Positions 23,239 to 38,200 of a stretch of DNA of 64,000 bases are shown here, piece after piece. Source of the DNA: Liolophura sinensis (lineage: Eukaryota; Mollusca; Polyplacophora; Chitonida; Chitonidae); NCBI RefSeq assembly GCF_032854445.1, contig NC_088301.1, positions 14,940,281 through 15,004,280 of the forward strand, in the 5' to 3' direction. The position numbers were made by a program, and so were the translations under genes. The notes beneath the pieces are model-generated. The model had not been told where the DNA came from and did not search any database. It saw only the letters and a program-made list of their open reading frames with translations. The number at the start of each line of letters is the position of its first letter. Within the stretch, counting starts at the first letter, position 1.

Positions 23239-26200
23239 GTAAGGTGCCTTCAATCCTGAGTAAACTTCGCTAACACTTGAGCATTTAAAACGTGCTTTTT
23301 CTTGTAAGCTGTTGTCTACTTGTATGGCGATCACTGGTTCCAGGGACCTGCTCTATTTTCAGTGTTATTTTTAACGGCGCGTCATTCTAGACCAGTGATG
23401 TCTTAAGCCAAGGTGTTAAAAATAGTCCATTACAGTTGCATTTATTTCTGCATTAACATGAACAGGTATAATAAAACTCCATCAACTGACAAGAGGCTGG
23501 CTTTCACGGGTTACGAGTTGCCATTTGCCAACCATCACGCTGTCGTCGTTGCTCTGGATTTTACTCCCCATACCAAATTCTTTTACATTACAATTGTGTT
23601 CGCCAAACGATGTTATTGCACACGTTTTTAGACAAGCAAGCAGATCAAATTGAATGGAATAACATTTAGTGAGCATAGTCCAGCGTACACAAGTATTGAT
23701 CTATACTGAATTATATTTCATTTATTATATGGAGGATATATTTCTGTTGAGCATTGTTGCCAGTTGTGCCACAGAGTTGACTGGAGATCAAACACTGTAC
23801 ATGCGTGCGTGCTGTGTGGCACAGTTTATAGATACAACGAGGCTGCATTTGGTTGTATAAACGAGCGAACGAAGGAATTGCAGTCTGGTTTATTGGGATT
23901 GAAAGAACAAGTACTTCGGATGGACAGTTTATGTATCTCATCTATAACAATGAATACATCCGATGCTCCTGCCTGTGGCGTACACGTCTCGCTTTCTCAA
24001 GCACTAAGCGGTATATTAATGATCTGCTTGATTTAAACAATCCACACATACTAAAGGTTATGAAAGATATATATCCACCTTTGTTGAATTTAAAGGAAAC
24101 CACACTCTTAAGACGGCACATCTTATATATACCTTTATTTGTACAAAAACTAAAACGGTTTGCTCTCTCGCAGGCTTTACGACAAGAGCGATGGTTTCTA
24201 TTTTGATACTGAAAATTATCCTTACTTGGACAGCAATATATCCAAGGGTCTTGCATATGACGTGCATATATCTCGCCATGTAGCATTTGTTCGAACCTGT
24301 GTGTTGTTTGACGATTTCAATGAACGTCACAAGTTATTACTGCAAAAACTAGTGTGTCAAGGTTATTCCATCAAACTCCTTCAGTCTAAAATTCCTGTAA
24401 ATTTTATACAATGAGCATATTACCCTTGTCTGCTTGTAAGCCTAGAACATACCTTGCGCGTTTCCAACATCATTGAAAACTGTTGACCGCTTCTCTTCCC
24501 ATGATTCCGGTCTATTTTCATTCTTTATATACTTTCTTAGTCGTTTGGAGATTTGTGTTAAAAGTAGTTTTGGGAATTGGCCTTGCGATTATTGGTCTGG
24601 AACGTCCATATTAGATGAAGGGCTGCTGTACGATTTTTATACAAATTGACGATTTAATTCTACGCCATAAAACGCTGTTACTAAAAGTTAAGATGTCATA
24701 TCTGGTTGAGTAAACAAAGCTGTTTGAATTCGACAATTAGTGCAATATATTGTAACAGTGGACAACTGACTTGGTGCTGTATTTAGTAATTACATTGACA
24801 TGTGTATATCACATCCAAGTTAACCTCGCCATGCTGCGATTTTATGAATTTTTTTTTCAATGTCTAAAAGTGAGTAAGATTACAGGACTGAATAATGAAC
24901 AGGGAAAGTAAGCCTTGGAATGTTTGTATTAGTTTAAATTATATATACTATTATATATGGACAACGCAGTAGATTTAAATATGAAAAGTTACAGTAAAAC
25001 GGAGAACATTATTATATGGGTAATGAAGGAAGATATGCCATTTTTTTTAGTTTTTAAAGCATAGTATATATTTCTGATAAATGTTCGATGGTATGAAATA
25101 TTCGGAAGTGACACACTGAACATGCTAAGATCGCGGGACGAGCTGAGCGTCCCTAATCCGAGTTCTTTCCACCCTACAAAGTTGTTTTGACAGCTATCAC
25201 CGCTCATGTCAAAACAGCAAGCTCCTTAATTTTTCGACTGACCCCTCTGGCCGCTGTTTAAAGGCATTTTTGCACCCCAAGAAGAAAGCTTGTACTTTTA
25301 CAAGTTAGGCCACTTCATATACTCCGTATTCAGTAATTAAAAAAACAGTTGTTATGTATCCTTTTTCATTGCTTAAGATATATCGTAATAAAAGCATCAC
25401 CGGAATATTTACGAAATAATATACTCTTACAACCTGCAGTTATGAATATGGAGGAATGATTTTGGAACTTTTACATAAACAATGACCTGCATGACAGGTT
25501 TATATCTTCAAAGCTTGCGGTCCTTTGTTAATGGAACTAGGATTTTACAAGTTGAACTTTGGACATTAGCTTTTTATAAGTGATATTCTTATAGTTTGGA
25601 GACTATGTGTTAGAAAAAAATTCACCCAGGACTTTTATGCAGTATTCTTTTTTATTTATAAAAGTATATAACACGCCTTAAACGATGTTAACTTTTCTCT
25701 TCGACAGTTATACTCCGACACGGTGGTGCGATTTGGACCAAGTGAGTTGGATATGGCAGAGGCATTTTTTCATCTCATCGATACGCAAAATACCTCTGAT
25801 ATTAGTGTCATTTACCAAAGAGAGCATGCTTATGATGAATTTGCGTTTCACATGAGACATCTTGCGTTAAAACGCCCTCGGCTTAAACGCTTCAAAATCT
25901 TTGGAAGTTCTAAAAAGGGTTGCCAAGATCAACGGTTTCTGAGGAAAATTATAGAATTAAGGGACAACGGGTCTCAGCTTATCGTATTGCATGCCGGATC
26001 GGAAACAACAAAACATATATTACGATGTGCAGTCAAATATGAACTTTTCCAGCCTGGTCATGTGTGGATATCGACAAAAGGAGATTTTCGGAACGGCAGT
26101 GACGTCACATGTTTACCTGCTGGTTTTTTAGCTCTTGAGTACTTACCTAGCACAGGCTTTAAAACGGAAATTCGCGATGGACTGTCCGCCATTGTTTCAA

Positions 26201-29200
26201 CATGGAGGCTGCTGTACCTGGAGAACGAAACAACTGACTGCAACGGTTCCGGAGATGACTTGGGGGCAGCCCATCGGTTTGTTAGGTAAGGAAAGCTATG
26301 CGTCTAATGACGTTTGGATCAGTTCTTTCTAACATGTTTACTGAAGAAATAGTTGTTTATTTTGCACATAATACTGTTAAACCATAATATTCAACGATTT
26401 ACTTAGGAATATTGGAAATGAATGGTATTCGAATTGATAATTGAGTTTATACAACCAGGAATTGGTAAATGCATTGACAATTCAAAAGTGTATTAAAGAA
26501 CGAAAATCTATCATGGCTACCTTATCATCCAAATACACAAAATTTACGTCTGAAACAAATTATTAATAACTTTTAAACATCTGAGAAAAAAATGTTTTCA
26601 ATAACAGTAGGTTTGACCCCTGCTTTACGTCAGCTTTTAGCGACTCGCAGGGTTTTTCCGACAATTTTGTCCACTTACATACCTAGAAATATGGTTTTCT
26701 TCTGAGTTACCTGCGAACATCGCTTTTCATTATGAATATGGTTTTCGTTTGAGTTACCTGCGAACATCTCTCTCCGTTATGAATATGCTTTTCGTTTGAG
26801 TTACCTGCGAACATCTCTTTCCATTATGAATATGCTTTTCGCTAGAGTTACCTGCGAACATCTCTTTCCGTTATGAATATGCTTTTCGTTTGAGTTACCT
26901 GCGAACATCTCTTTCCGTTATGAATATGCTTTTCGTTTGAGTTACCTGCGAACATCTCTTTCCATTATGAATATGCTTTTCGCTAGAGTTACCTGCGAAC
27001 ATCTCTTTCCATTATGAATATGGTTTTCTTTCGAGTTACCTGCGAACATCTCTTTCCGTTATGAATATGTTTTTCCCTAGAGTTACCTGCGAACATCTCT
27101 TTCCGTTATGGATATGCTTTTCGTTTGAGTTACCTGCGAACATCTCTTTCTGTTATGAATATGCTTTCCGTTTGAGTTACCTGCGAACATCTCTCTCCGT
27201 TATGAATATGTTTTTCGTTTGAGTTACCTGCGAACATCTCTTTCTATTATGAATATGCTTTTCGTTTGAGTTACCTGCGAACATCTCTTTCCATTATGAA
27301 TATGCTTTTCGCTAGAGTTACCTGCGAACATCTCTTTCAGTTATATATATGGTTTTCGTTTGAGTTACCTGCGAACATCTCTTTCCGTTATGAATATGCT
27401 TTTCGTTTGAGTTACCTGCGAACATCTCTTTCCGTTATAAATATGCTTTTTGTTTGAGTTACCTGCGAACATCTCTTTCCATTATGAATATGCTTTTCGT
27501 TTGAGTTACCTGCGAACATCTCTTTCCGTTATGAATATGCTTTTCGTTTGAGTTACCTGCGAACATCTCTTTCCATTATAAATATGCTTTTCGCTAGAGT
27601 TACCTGCGAACATCTCTTTCCATTATGAATATGCTTTTCTTTTGACTTACCTGCGAACATCTCTTTCCGTTATGAATATGCTTTTCGCTAGAGTTACCTG
27701 CGAACATCTCTTTCCATTATGAATATGCTTTTCGTTTGAGTTACCTGCGAACATCTCTTTCTATTATGAATATGTTTTTCGCTAGAGTTACCTGCGAACA
27801 TCTCTTTCCGTTATGAAAATGCTTTTCGTTTGAGTTACCTGCGAACATCTCTTTCTATTATGAATATGTTTTTCGCTAGAGTTACCTGCGAACATCTCTT
27901 TCCGTTATGAAAATGCTTTTCGTTTGAGTTACCTGCGAACATCTCTTTCCGTTATGAATATGCTTTTCATTTGAGTTACCTGCGAACATTTCTTTCCGTT
28001 ATGAATATGCTGTTCGTTTGAGTTACCTGCGAACATCTCTTTCCGTTATAAATATGCTTTTCGCTAGAGTTACCTGCGAACATCTCTTTCCGTTATGAAT
28101 ATGCTTTTCGCTAGAGTTACCTGCGAACATGTCTTTCCATTATGAATATGCTTTTCGTTTGAGTTACCTGCGAACATCTCTTTCTATTATGAATATGTTT
28201 TTCGCTAGAGTTACCTGCGAACATCTCTTTCCGTTATGAAAATGCTTTTCGTTTGAGTTACCTGCGAACATCTCTTTCCGTTATGAATATGCTTTTCGCT
28301 AGAGTTACCTGCGAACATCTCTTTTCGTTATGAATATGTTTTTCCCTAGAGTTACCTGCGAACATCTCTTTCCGTTATGGATATGCTTTTCGTTTGAGTT
28401 GCCTGCGAACATCTCTTTCCGTTATGAATATGCTTTCCGTTTGAGTTACCTGCGAACATCTCTCTCCGTTATGAATATGCTTTTCGCTAGAGTTACCTGC
28501 GAACATCTCTTTCCGTTATGAATATGCTTTTCGTTTGAGTTACCTGCGAACATCTCTTTCCGTTATAAATATGCTTTTCGTTTGAGTTACCTGCGAACAT
28601 CTCTTTCCGTTATGAATATGATTTTCGCTAGAGTTACCTGCGAACATCTCTTTCCGTTATGAATATGCTTTTCGTTTGAGTTACCTGCGAACATCTCTTT
28701 CCGTTATGAATATGTTTTTCGCTAGAGTTACCTGCGAACATCTCTTTCCGTTATGAATATGTTTTTCGTTTGAGTTACCTGCGAACATCTCTTTCCGTTA
28801 TGAATATGCTTTTCGTTTGAGTTACCTGCGAACATCTCTTTCCATTATGAATATGCTTTTCGCTAGAGTTACCTGCGAACATCTCTTTCCATTATGAATA
28901 TGGTTTTCTTTTGAGTTACCTGGGAACATCTCTTTCCATTATAAATATGCTTTTCGCTAGAGTTACCTGCGAACATCTCTTTCCATTATGAATATGGTTT
29001 TCTTTTGAGTTACCTGCGAACATCTCTTTCCGTTATAAATATGCTTTTCGCTAGAGTTACCTGCGAACATCTCTTTCCATTATGAATATGCTTTTCGTTT
29101 GAGTTACCTGCGAACATCTCTTTCCGTTATGAATATGCTTTTCGCTAGAGTTACCTGCGAACATCTCTTTTCGTTATGAATATGCTTTTCGCTAGAGTTA

Positions 29201-32200
29201 CCTGCGAACATCTCTTTCCATTATGAATATGCTTTTCCTTTGAGTTACCTGGGAACATCTCTTTCCATTATGAATATGCTTTTCGTTTGAGTTACCTGGG
29301 AACATCTCTTTCCATTATGAATATGCTTTCCGTTTGAGTTACCTGCCAACATCTCTTTCCATTATGAATATGCTTTTCGTTTGAGTTACCTGCGAACATC
29401 TCTTTCCGTTATGAATATGCTTTTCGCTAGAGTTACCTGCGAACATCTCTTTCCATTATGAATATGCTTTTCGTTAGAGTTACCTGCGAACATCTCTTTC
29501 CGTTATGAATATGCTTTTCGTTTGAATTACCTGCGAACATCTCTTTCCGTTATGAGTATGGTTTTCGTTTGAGTTACCTGCGAACATCTCTCTCCCTTAT
29601 GAATATGCTTTTCGCTAGAGTTACCTGCGAACATCTCTTTCTATTATGAATATGCTTTTCGTTAAAGTTACCTGCGAACATCTCTTTCCGTTATGAATAT
29701 GCTTTTCGCTAGAGTTACCTGCGAACATCTCTTTCCATTATGAATATGCTTTTCGTTTGAGTTACCTGCGAACATCTCTTTCTATTATGAATATGTTTTT
29801 CGCTAGAGTTACCTGCGAACATCTCTTTCCGTTATGAAAATGCTTTTCGTTTGAGTTACCTGCGAACATCTCTTTCCGTTATGAATATGCTTTTCGCTAG
29901 AGTTACCTGCGAACATCTCTTTTCGTTATGAATATGTTTTTCCCTAGAGTTACCTGCGAACATCTCTTTCCGTTATGGATATGCTTTTCGTTTGAGTTGC
30001 CTGCGAACATCTCTTTCCGTTATGAATATGCTTTCCGTTTGAGTTACCTGCGAACATCTCTCTCCGTTATGAATATGCTTTTCGCTAGAGTTACCTGCGA
30101 ACATCTCTTTCCGTTATGAATATGCTTTTCGTTTGAGTTACCTGCGAACATCTCTTTCCGTTATAAATAAGCTTTTCGTTTGAGTTACCTGCGAACATCT
30201 CTTTCCGTTATGAATATGCTTTTCGCTAGAGTTACCTGCGAACATCTCTTTCCGTTATGAATAGGCTTTTCGTTTGAGTTACCTGCGAACATCTCTTTCC
30301 GTTATGAATATGTTTTTTCGCTAGAGTTACCTGCTAACATCTCTTTCCGTTATGAATATGTTTTTCGTTTGAGTTACCTGCGAACATCTCTTTCCGTTAT
30401 GAATATGCTTTTCGTTTGAGTTACCTGCGAACATCTCTTTCCATTATGAATATGCTTTTCGCTAGAGTTACCTGCGAACATCTCTTTCCATTATGAATAT
30501 GCTTTTCGGTAGAGTTACCTGCGAACATCTCTTTCCATTATAAATATGCTTTTCGCTAGAGTTACCTGCGAACATCTCTTTCCATTATGAATATGGTTTT
30601 CTTTTGAGTTACCTGCGAACATCTCTTTCCGTTATAAATATGCTTTTCGCTAGAGTTACCTGCGAACATCTCTTTCCATTATGAATATGCTTTTCGTTTG
30701 AGCTACCTGCGAACATCTCTTTCCGTTATGAATATGCTTTTCGTTTGAGTTACCTGCGAACATTTCTTTCCGTTATGAATATGCTGTTCGTTTGAGTTAC
30801 CTGCGAACATCTCTTTCCGTTATAAATATGCTTTTCGCTAGAGTTACCTGCGAACATCTCTTTCCGTTATGAATATGCTTTTCGCTAGAGTTACCTGCGA
30901 ACATCTCTTTCCATTATGAATATGCTTTTCGTTTGAGTTACCTGCAAACATCTCTTTCCGTTATGAATATGCTTTTCGTTTGAGTTACCTGCGAACATCT
31001 CTTTCCGTTATGAATATGCTTTTCGCTAGAGTTACCTGCGAACATCTCTTTTCGTTATGAATATGCTTTTCGCTAGAGTTACCTGCGAACATCTCTTTCC
31101 ATTATGAATATGCTTTTCCTTTGAGTTACCTGGGAACATCTCTTTCCATTATGAATATGCTTTTCGTTTGAGTTACCTGCGAACATCTCTTTCCATTATG
31201 AATATGCTTTCCGTTTGAGTTACCTGCCAACATCTCTTTCCATTATGAATATGCTTTTCGTTTGAGTTACCTGCGAACATCTCTTTCCGTTATGAATATG
31301 CTTTTCGCTAGAGTTACCTGCGAACATCTCTTTCCATTATGAATATGCTTTTCGTTAGAGTTACCTGCGAACATCTCTTTCCGTTATGAATATGCTTTTC
31401 GTTTGAATTACCTGCGAACATCTCTTTCCGTTATGAGTATGGTTTTCGCTAGAGTTACCTGCGAACATCTCTTTCCATTATGAATATGCTTTTCGTTAAA
31501 GTTACCTGCGAACATCTCTTTCCGTTATGAATATGCTTTTCGTTTGAGTTACCTGCGAACATCTCTTTCCATTATGAATATGGTTTTCGTTTGAGTTACC
31601 TGCGAACATCTCTTTCCGTTATGAATATGCTTTTCGTTTGAGTTGCCTGCGAACATCTCTTTCCGTTATGAATATGCTTTTCGTTTAAGTTTCCTGCGAA
31701 CATCTCTTTCCATTATGAATATGCTTTTTGTTTGAGTTACCTGCGAACATCTCTTTCCGTTATGAATATGCCTTTCGCTAGAGTTACCTGCGAACATCTC
31801 TTTCCATTATGAATATGCTTTTCGTTAGAGTTACCTGCGAACATCTCTTTCCGTTATGAATATTTTTTTTTGTTTGAGTTACCTGCGAACATCTCTTTCC
31901 GTTATGAGTATGGTTTTCGTTTGAGTTACCTGCGAACATCTCTTTCCATTATGAATATGCTTTTCGCTAGAGTTACCTGCGAACATCTCTTTCCATTATG
32001 AATATGGTTTTCGTTTGAGTTACCTGCGAACATCTCTTTCCTTTATGAATATGCTTTTCGTTAGAGTTACCTGCGAACATCTCTTTCCATTATGAATATG
32101 CTTTCCGTTTGAGTTACCTGCGAACATCTCTTTCCATTATGAATATGCTTTCCGTTTGAGTTACCTGCGAACATCTCTTTCCATTATGAATATGCTTTTC

Positions 32201-35200
32201 GTTAGAGTTACCTGCGAACATCTCTTTCCGTTATGAATATGTTTTTCGTTTGAGTTACCTGCGAACATTTCTTTCCGTTATGAATATGCTTTTCGTTTGA
32301 GTTACCTGCGAACATCTCTTTCTATTATAAATATGCTTTTCGTTTGAGTTACCTGCGAACATCTCTTTCCATTATGAATATGCTTTTCGCTAGAGTTACC
32401 TGCGAACATCTCTTTCCATTATGAATATGGTTTTCGTTTGAGTTACCTGCGAACATCTCTTTCCGTTATGAATATGCTTTTCGTTTGAATTACCTGCGAA
32501 CATCTCTTTCCGTTATGAATATGCTTTTCGTTTGAGTTGCCTGCGAACATCTCTTTCCATTATGAATATGCTTTTCGTTTGAGTTACCTGCGAACATCTC
32601 TTTCCATTATGAATATGCTTTTTGTTTGAGTTACCTGCGAACATCTCTTTCCATTATGAATATGCTTTTCGCTAGAGTTACCTGCGAACATCTCTTTCCA
32701 TTATGAATATGCTTTTCGTTAGAGTTACCTGCGAACATCTCTTTCCGTTATGAATATGCTTTTCGTTTGAATTACCTGCGAACATCTCTTTCCGTTATGA
32801 GTATGGTTTTCGTTTGAGTTATTTGCGAACATCTCTTTCTATTATGAATATGCTTTTCGTTAGAGTTTCCTGCGAACATCTCTTTCCGTTATGAATATGC
32901 TTTTCGCTAGAGTTACCTGGGAACATCTCTTTCCGTTATGAATATTCTTTTGTTTATGTTATGTATATATTAAGAATGTTTCCTCGTTGGCTACAGGTCA
33001 ATGGAAACAAGCTGGAAGAAACCAAAAGTGATTTACAATCTGAAAAATCTGGTGCGTGAAGGTAACAGCTCTAGCTGGCGGGTTGTCGGAAAAGTCCAGC
33101 GTAATTTAATCTCAGTGAACACGATTATTTGGCCAGGAGGGTTTATCTATGGGCCTATTGCCGTCCGTAAGAAGTTCCTAAGAGTTGTCACGGTTCCGGC
33201 ACCTCCGTTTGTTCATTTCCGGGATCCGGATAATGACGAACACAAGTGCTACACCGATACACCGTGTTTAGAGCTCAAGAAAACGGATCGGGTGATGGAC
33301 TACCTGGACGCATTCGTGAAAGGGGGGTCACCCGAGGACCAGCAGTTCACCTTTCTCTGCTGCTCAGGACTATCCGTCGACCTTCTAAACCGGATCTCTC
33401 AGGACTTGGACTTTGAGTTTATACTGTACTTTTTTCCGGATAATGTCAATCGCATTGGAAAACTGGTAAATGACACATGGGATGGTGCTATCGGGCAGGT
33501 TTATTACGGCACTGCTGACATTATGATAGGAGCCCTCAGTATTACTGCTGTACGGTCAGCCTGGATTGATTTTACTGTGCCGTTTTACCAGTCTGGTTTC
33601 ACTATGCTGTCAGTGGCACAGGACCAGCAACCATCAATTGATGCCTTTCTGAAGCCGTTCTCAACGGCGGTGTGGCTGTGTATACTGCTCGCAGCAACGT
33701 TAACCGCAGTCATATCATCGTATCTGGAGTGGAGGAGTCCCTACGGCTTGAATCCTTGGGGGAGAAAGCGCAACAGGAATTACACCCTGGGTTCTTCTCT
33801 CGTCGCTGTCTATTCCGTGGCTTTTGGTCATACGTTTGCAACAAAATCACCCAAAAGCTGGCCCAGCCGCTTTATCCTCAACGTTTGGGCTTTGTGTTCA
33901 ATCTTTATGATTGCCAGCTATACCGCCAATCTCGCCGCCTTTATGGCGGGTAAGGAAAACGTCGAGTTTTACAAAAGCCCAGCGGACCCCCGAGTGAGTT
34001 GAGCGTAATTTTTTTTATAAGTCATGTGCTTTGTTTTGCCTCAAATTAATCGCCATGAAGTGAACCGGCGCAAATGGGTAGATTGGGGTAGCATTCTATG
34101 TTTTTTCTAACCTGAAACGTTACAGCCCACACAGTAATTACATTAACGTTGTCGCTTACTATAAATTTTAAAATGTCCTCCATGAGTTCATCTATGTTTT
34201 AATTCTCCCCAACCAATGAAAAATTCAATTCTAAGTCAAACTAATTAGTATAACGCTGTTCGAAAAAATCGTGTGGAAAAGCGTTTGATCAAGGAGTATC
34301 TATCCGAATGCAACTTTACCATACTGTTCTTGTAACGTTCGAGTAGGCCCTACATCTGGAGCAGAGGTTGATTATGGAACGATCGGAATTCAGTTGAGGC
34401 TATGTACATTGCGTGTTTTCGACATTTGTCTACGTTAAAACTTCTTCTTATGTTTACAATAAACACCTGGATGTGCTAACAGTAGCCTAGCATGCACAGA
34501 GAAGAGAAAAAGATTTGTAGGTCTATCGTTTAACGATACCGTCCTTTTGTTATGATAATAGTGTGGTAGAATCCAACCTAGTGATGATTTAAATTCCTTT
34601 CAGTTAGCCTCTAAGAAAGTTGCAGTTATTGGAGAAACAAGTGTTGCGAGTTACATTGAGAATATGTACCCTGGACTTGCTTCAACACTGAACAAAACTA
34701 GTCTTAAAACTTCCATTGGCATGATCACTGAGATGAAGTAAGTATCCATGGATACACTAGGTGCGCATGTACGTTTAGCACGGATAGTTATAAAAATAGC
34801 TGCATGTATGCATGTAATTTATAATGGTATTTATGATAGGTCACCATGGACGTGAGTTTATTTGTGGATTTACCTGTTTGCAGTGTAATGGTCTAGTTTC
34901 ACCTCCTTGCATTGAAATGTTCTATTTTCACCTGCATGCAATGAATTCTCCTAGATTTACCTCTTTGCATTGGAATGTTCTAAATTCACCTACTTGCACT
35001 GGAATGTTCTATTTTCACCTGCATGCAATGAATTCTCCTAGATTTACCTCTTTGCATTGGAATGTCCCAGATTCACCTCCTTGTATTGGGATGTTCTAGA
35101 TTTACCTGCTTGCATTGGGATGTTGTAGATTCTCCGCCTTGTATTGCGATGTTCTAGATTTACCTGCTTGCATTGGGATGTTCTAGATTCACCTCTGAAT

Positions 35201-38200
35201 CCCGACTTTGTTACCGACGCCTTGGTGGCCATAGCTGGTCACCGATTCTCTCCTATCTACTCTTACAAGAAGTCCGCTGGAAACCATTTCACTTTGGCCA
35301 ATATATTATATGATACACGTGGAAAAATGTTACAACAACATACCAAAAGATCAGTGGTTTGCTCCGGCTTCCTCAATCCATGTATACTTGAAGCCACCGT
35401 AAAAGCCAAACTCTTCTGTGTGGCGTTGAAAACTATACAAACCAATACCAAAGAAAAAAATCTGTGTACACAAATCCTCATATACTATTTCCTTAAATAG
35501 AAATTCATGCTGCAATCATTACAGTCATTAAGATAAATGTTACTATGCCCTAAGAATGTGGTGTGGAAGCTGGATTGGGCCACACGTATTTTACTTGTTT
35601 CGACCTTAAAAATCAAAGGTAAAAATTAAGAAAAACGCGAAAGAGTGAAGGTTGAAAAAGCGAAAGGTCGATGGCTTAAAACCTGACCGAGAAAGGCCAA
35701 ATCCCGAAAATACGAGGCACAACCAGAAAGTTGGTATCGCCTTTGACTTTTAGGTTTTCGCCTATACGCAATCAGTATCAAGAGTATTCGACCAAACTTT
35801 AAAAACGTACAAAACAGTCAACTATTATACGTATATGCATAACCAATGAAGGCTCCTCTAAAAGTTCCAGCCAAAAACAAAAGGCATACTACTCGGTCCT
35901 TTTTAGACTACTGTTCGTTACTAAGCTGAGAAAACATGCCATGCCGTTTAGACGTTCAATGAAGAACAACAGTTCGGCTCTGTTTTAATAAATATTACAA
36001 TAAACTTTTTAGTACATGTAGATGTCTTCGGTATAAATACAACAGAAAAACGTGTGTGGTCTTTTAAGTTTATAATCGTACAAGTGACCGATAGAGAACA
36101 GGCTGTTAATCAGGCCATGAGTCTGTTAAACCACGTTAACACGAAACTGCATTTCGAGTTTTAATGTTTTCGATCCCGCGCTTTCGTAATTCCGTGTTTT
36201 CGCACTTACTCTTGTAAGGTAAAAACTAAGAAAATAATGACTTCATCCGTATTCACAAAGGTAGCGTATTCACATGATTCTCGTGCTGGTCCGGTTGCAG
36301 AATTATATCTGACAGTTTGTTATGTATCGGACATGAAACTCCGGTTGTTTGTTTTGATCTTTGTCTGCCTTTTTCTAACATCACCCTTAAACTCTTGACT
36401 TAAATAAACAATTGTCAAAAAAAGTGCGACCGGTAATAAAAAAATGTTAAACTGCTCGTAACACAGTTTTGTTGGTTGATATGAGACCTCTGAGTAATTC
36501 ATTGCAGGAAGAAGCATTTTGATATTTTCATACACGATTTGCCAATATTGGAGTATGCTAGGGCAAGGCTGGATGGAGACTGCACGTTACGTGTGGTTGG
36601 CGGTACATTTGCCGATGATGGGTATGGTATTGGCTTACCCAAACACTCACCTTGGAAGGTATGGACGATGTTTACACACTAGCATTTGGAACTGTAACAA
36701 ATTCTGATTGACAACTTTATTGCCTATTACCTGTTATACTCTCCCTACTTCCAATATTATTTTTAATAATCTAAAGGAAACTTAAAATAGTGTGTTTCAA
36801 TCATGCCATAGAATATTCATCGGGTCGTCCATTCATGCCCTTTTTGTACAACCACCTGTCTTATTTTAGAGCTCTTTGTTACTTTGAGGGAGACTATACC
36901 TGGTCAATACAACACCGAAGCCAATAAGGGGAGATTTGTTTTCTACAGTTTTTCTTTATGCTTTGTTCATAAAATGTCATGACAACACTGCATTCTGAGT
37001 CACATTTTATTATCTTTAAACTGTTGATGTCAAGCGTCATTGCATCGGTTATACTTAATTTTGCCTTCCCTTACCATGTTTCTTGGCGGTTTCTACTATT
37101 TATGCATTTACATTAACAGTTATGAAGACAAACTCTAACAACGAGCCACATGGTACTTGTGGACATTTTCATAGCGTGCTCGATCCATATTGTGTGTTTT
37201 TTCACAGTGATTTTAGGCAAATATCTGATATTTGAATCTGTGACCTGGATTTCGTAAGCTTGGAAATGTGACATGTTAGTTTGGCGAAAATGTGAAATAT
37301 GCACGTATTTTTTTTTCACATAAAGGCATCAATGTCCGACCTAATACTCTCCTATGGCACAAGTGGATTCCTTGAGCGGCTGGAAAACACTCATTTCTCC
37401 GAGTTGGTTTGTACTTCAAACGGCATCAAACAGCGGGACATTCAGTATGGCTTACAGCATACCGCCGGTTTGTTCATCATGCTGATGGTGGCCATTGGTG
37501 TCAGCGTGATCCTTCTGCTGTTGGAACACTTCTTCTACAGACACTGTCTCCCGAGTCTGCGTGCCAAAGACGACAATAGTGTCTTTAAGAACACACATAT
37601 GATGTTTTTCAGTCAGGTGCGCAAAGTCATGTATCGTTAAAATGCTGTTTAAAACCACATTCATGATGCAAACCGGCTGAGCTTCAAAATAATTCCAGTG
37701 GTATAGGGTAAACCAAAGATTTCCCTGAACTAGATTGGATATACATGCTCATTTGCTTTAGTTTCAATTTTTTTGTAGGTGTTAGATGTATAAACTGTCG
37801 TATTTCCCCCATATAACAATAGTACAAAGTAAGATTCACACAGATTCTATACATGCAGATATGATAACACGTTAATAACAGTTTTAATTGTAGGGCTAAG
37901 CAAAAGAGAGTCAAAGAGATAATTACAGTTTTTGTACAGTTTTGCAAACAAGTAGTGAGAATGTATATCTGCTTGGTCCTAACACGATGTGGTGAATGAT
38001 AGACGTTGCTTTTTTGTGAGAGTGACGTGAAAAACGTAAACAAATAAACACAAGTGTCGTTGTTACTTTTGCAGAGGGTTCATCGTTCTACAACATGTGA
38101 AGAAATTGTCCCGCCTTCACACGGAGCGAAGGAAATACTGACCCAAGTCAAGAACAAACAATTCATAGACCTTTTCCTGAAGGAACAGCGCAAGGTATGT

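Noticed and set aside
28330-30119. Identical 63-codon frames at 28330-28521 and 29928-30119
   Set aside because: They are readings of the 47-bp array; the unit is not a multiple of 3 and the frames break within a few units.
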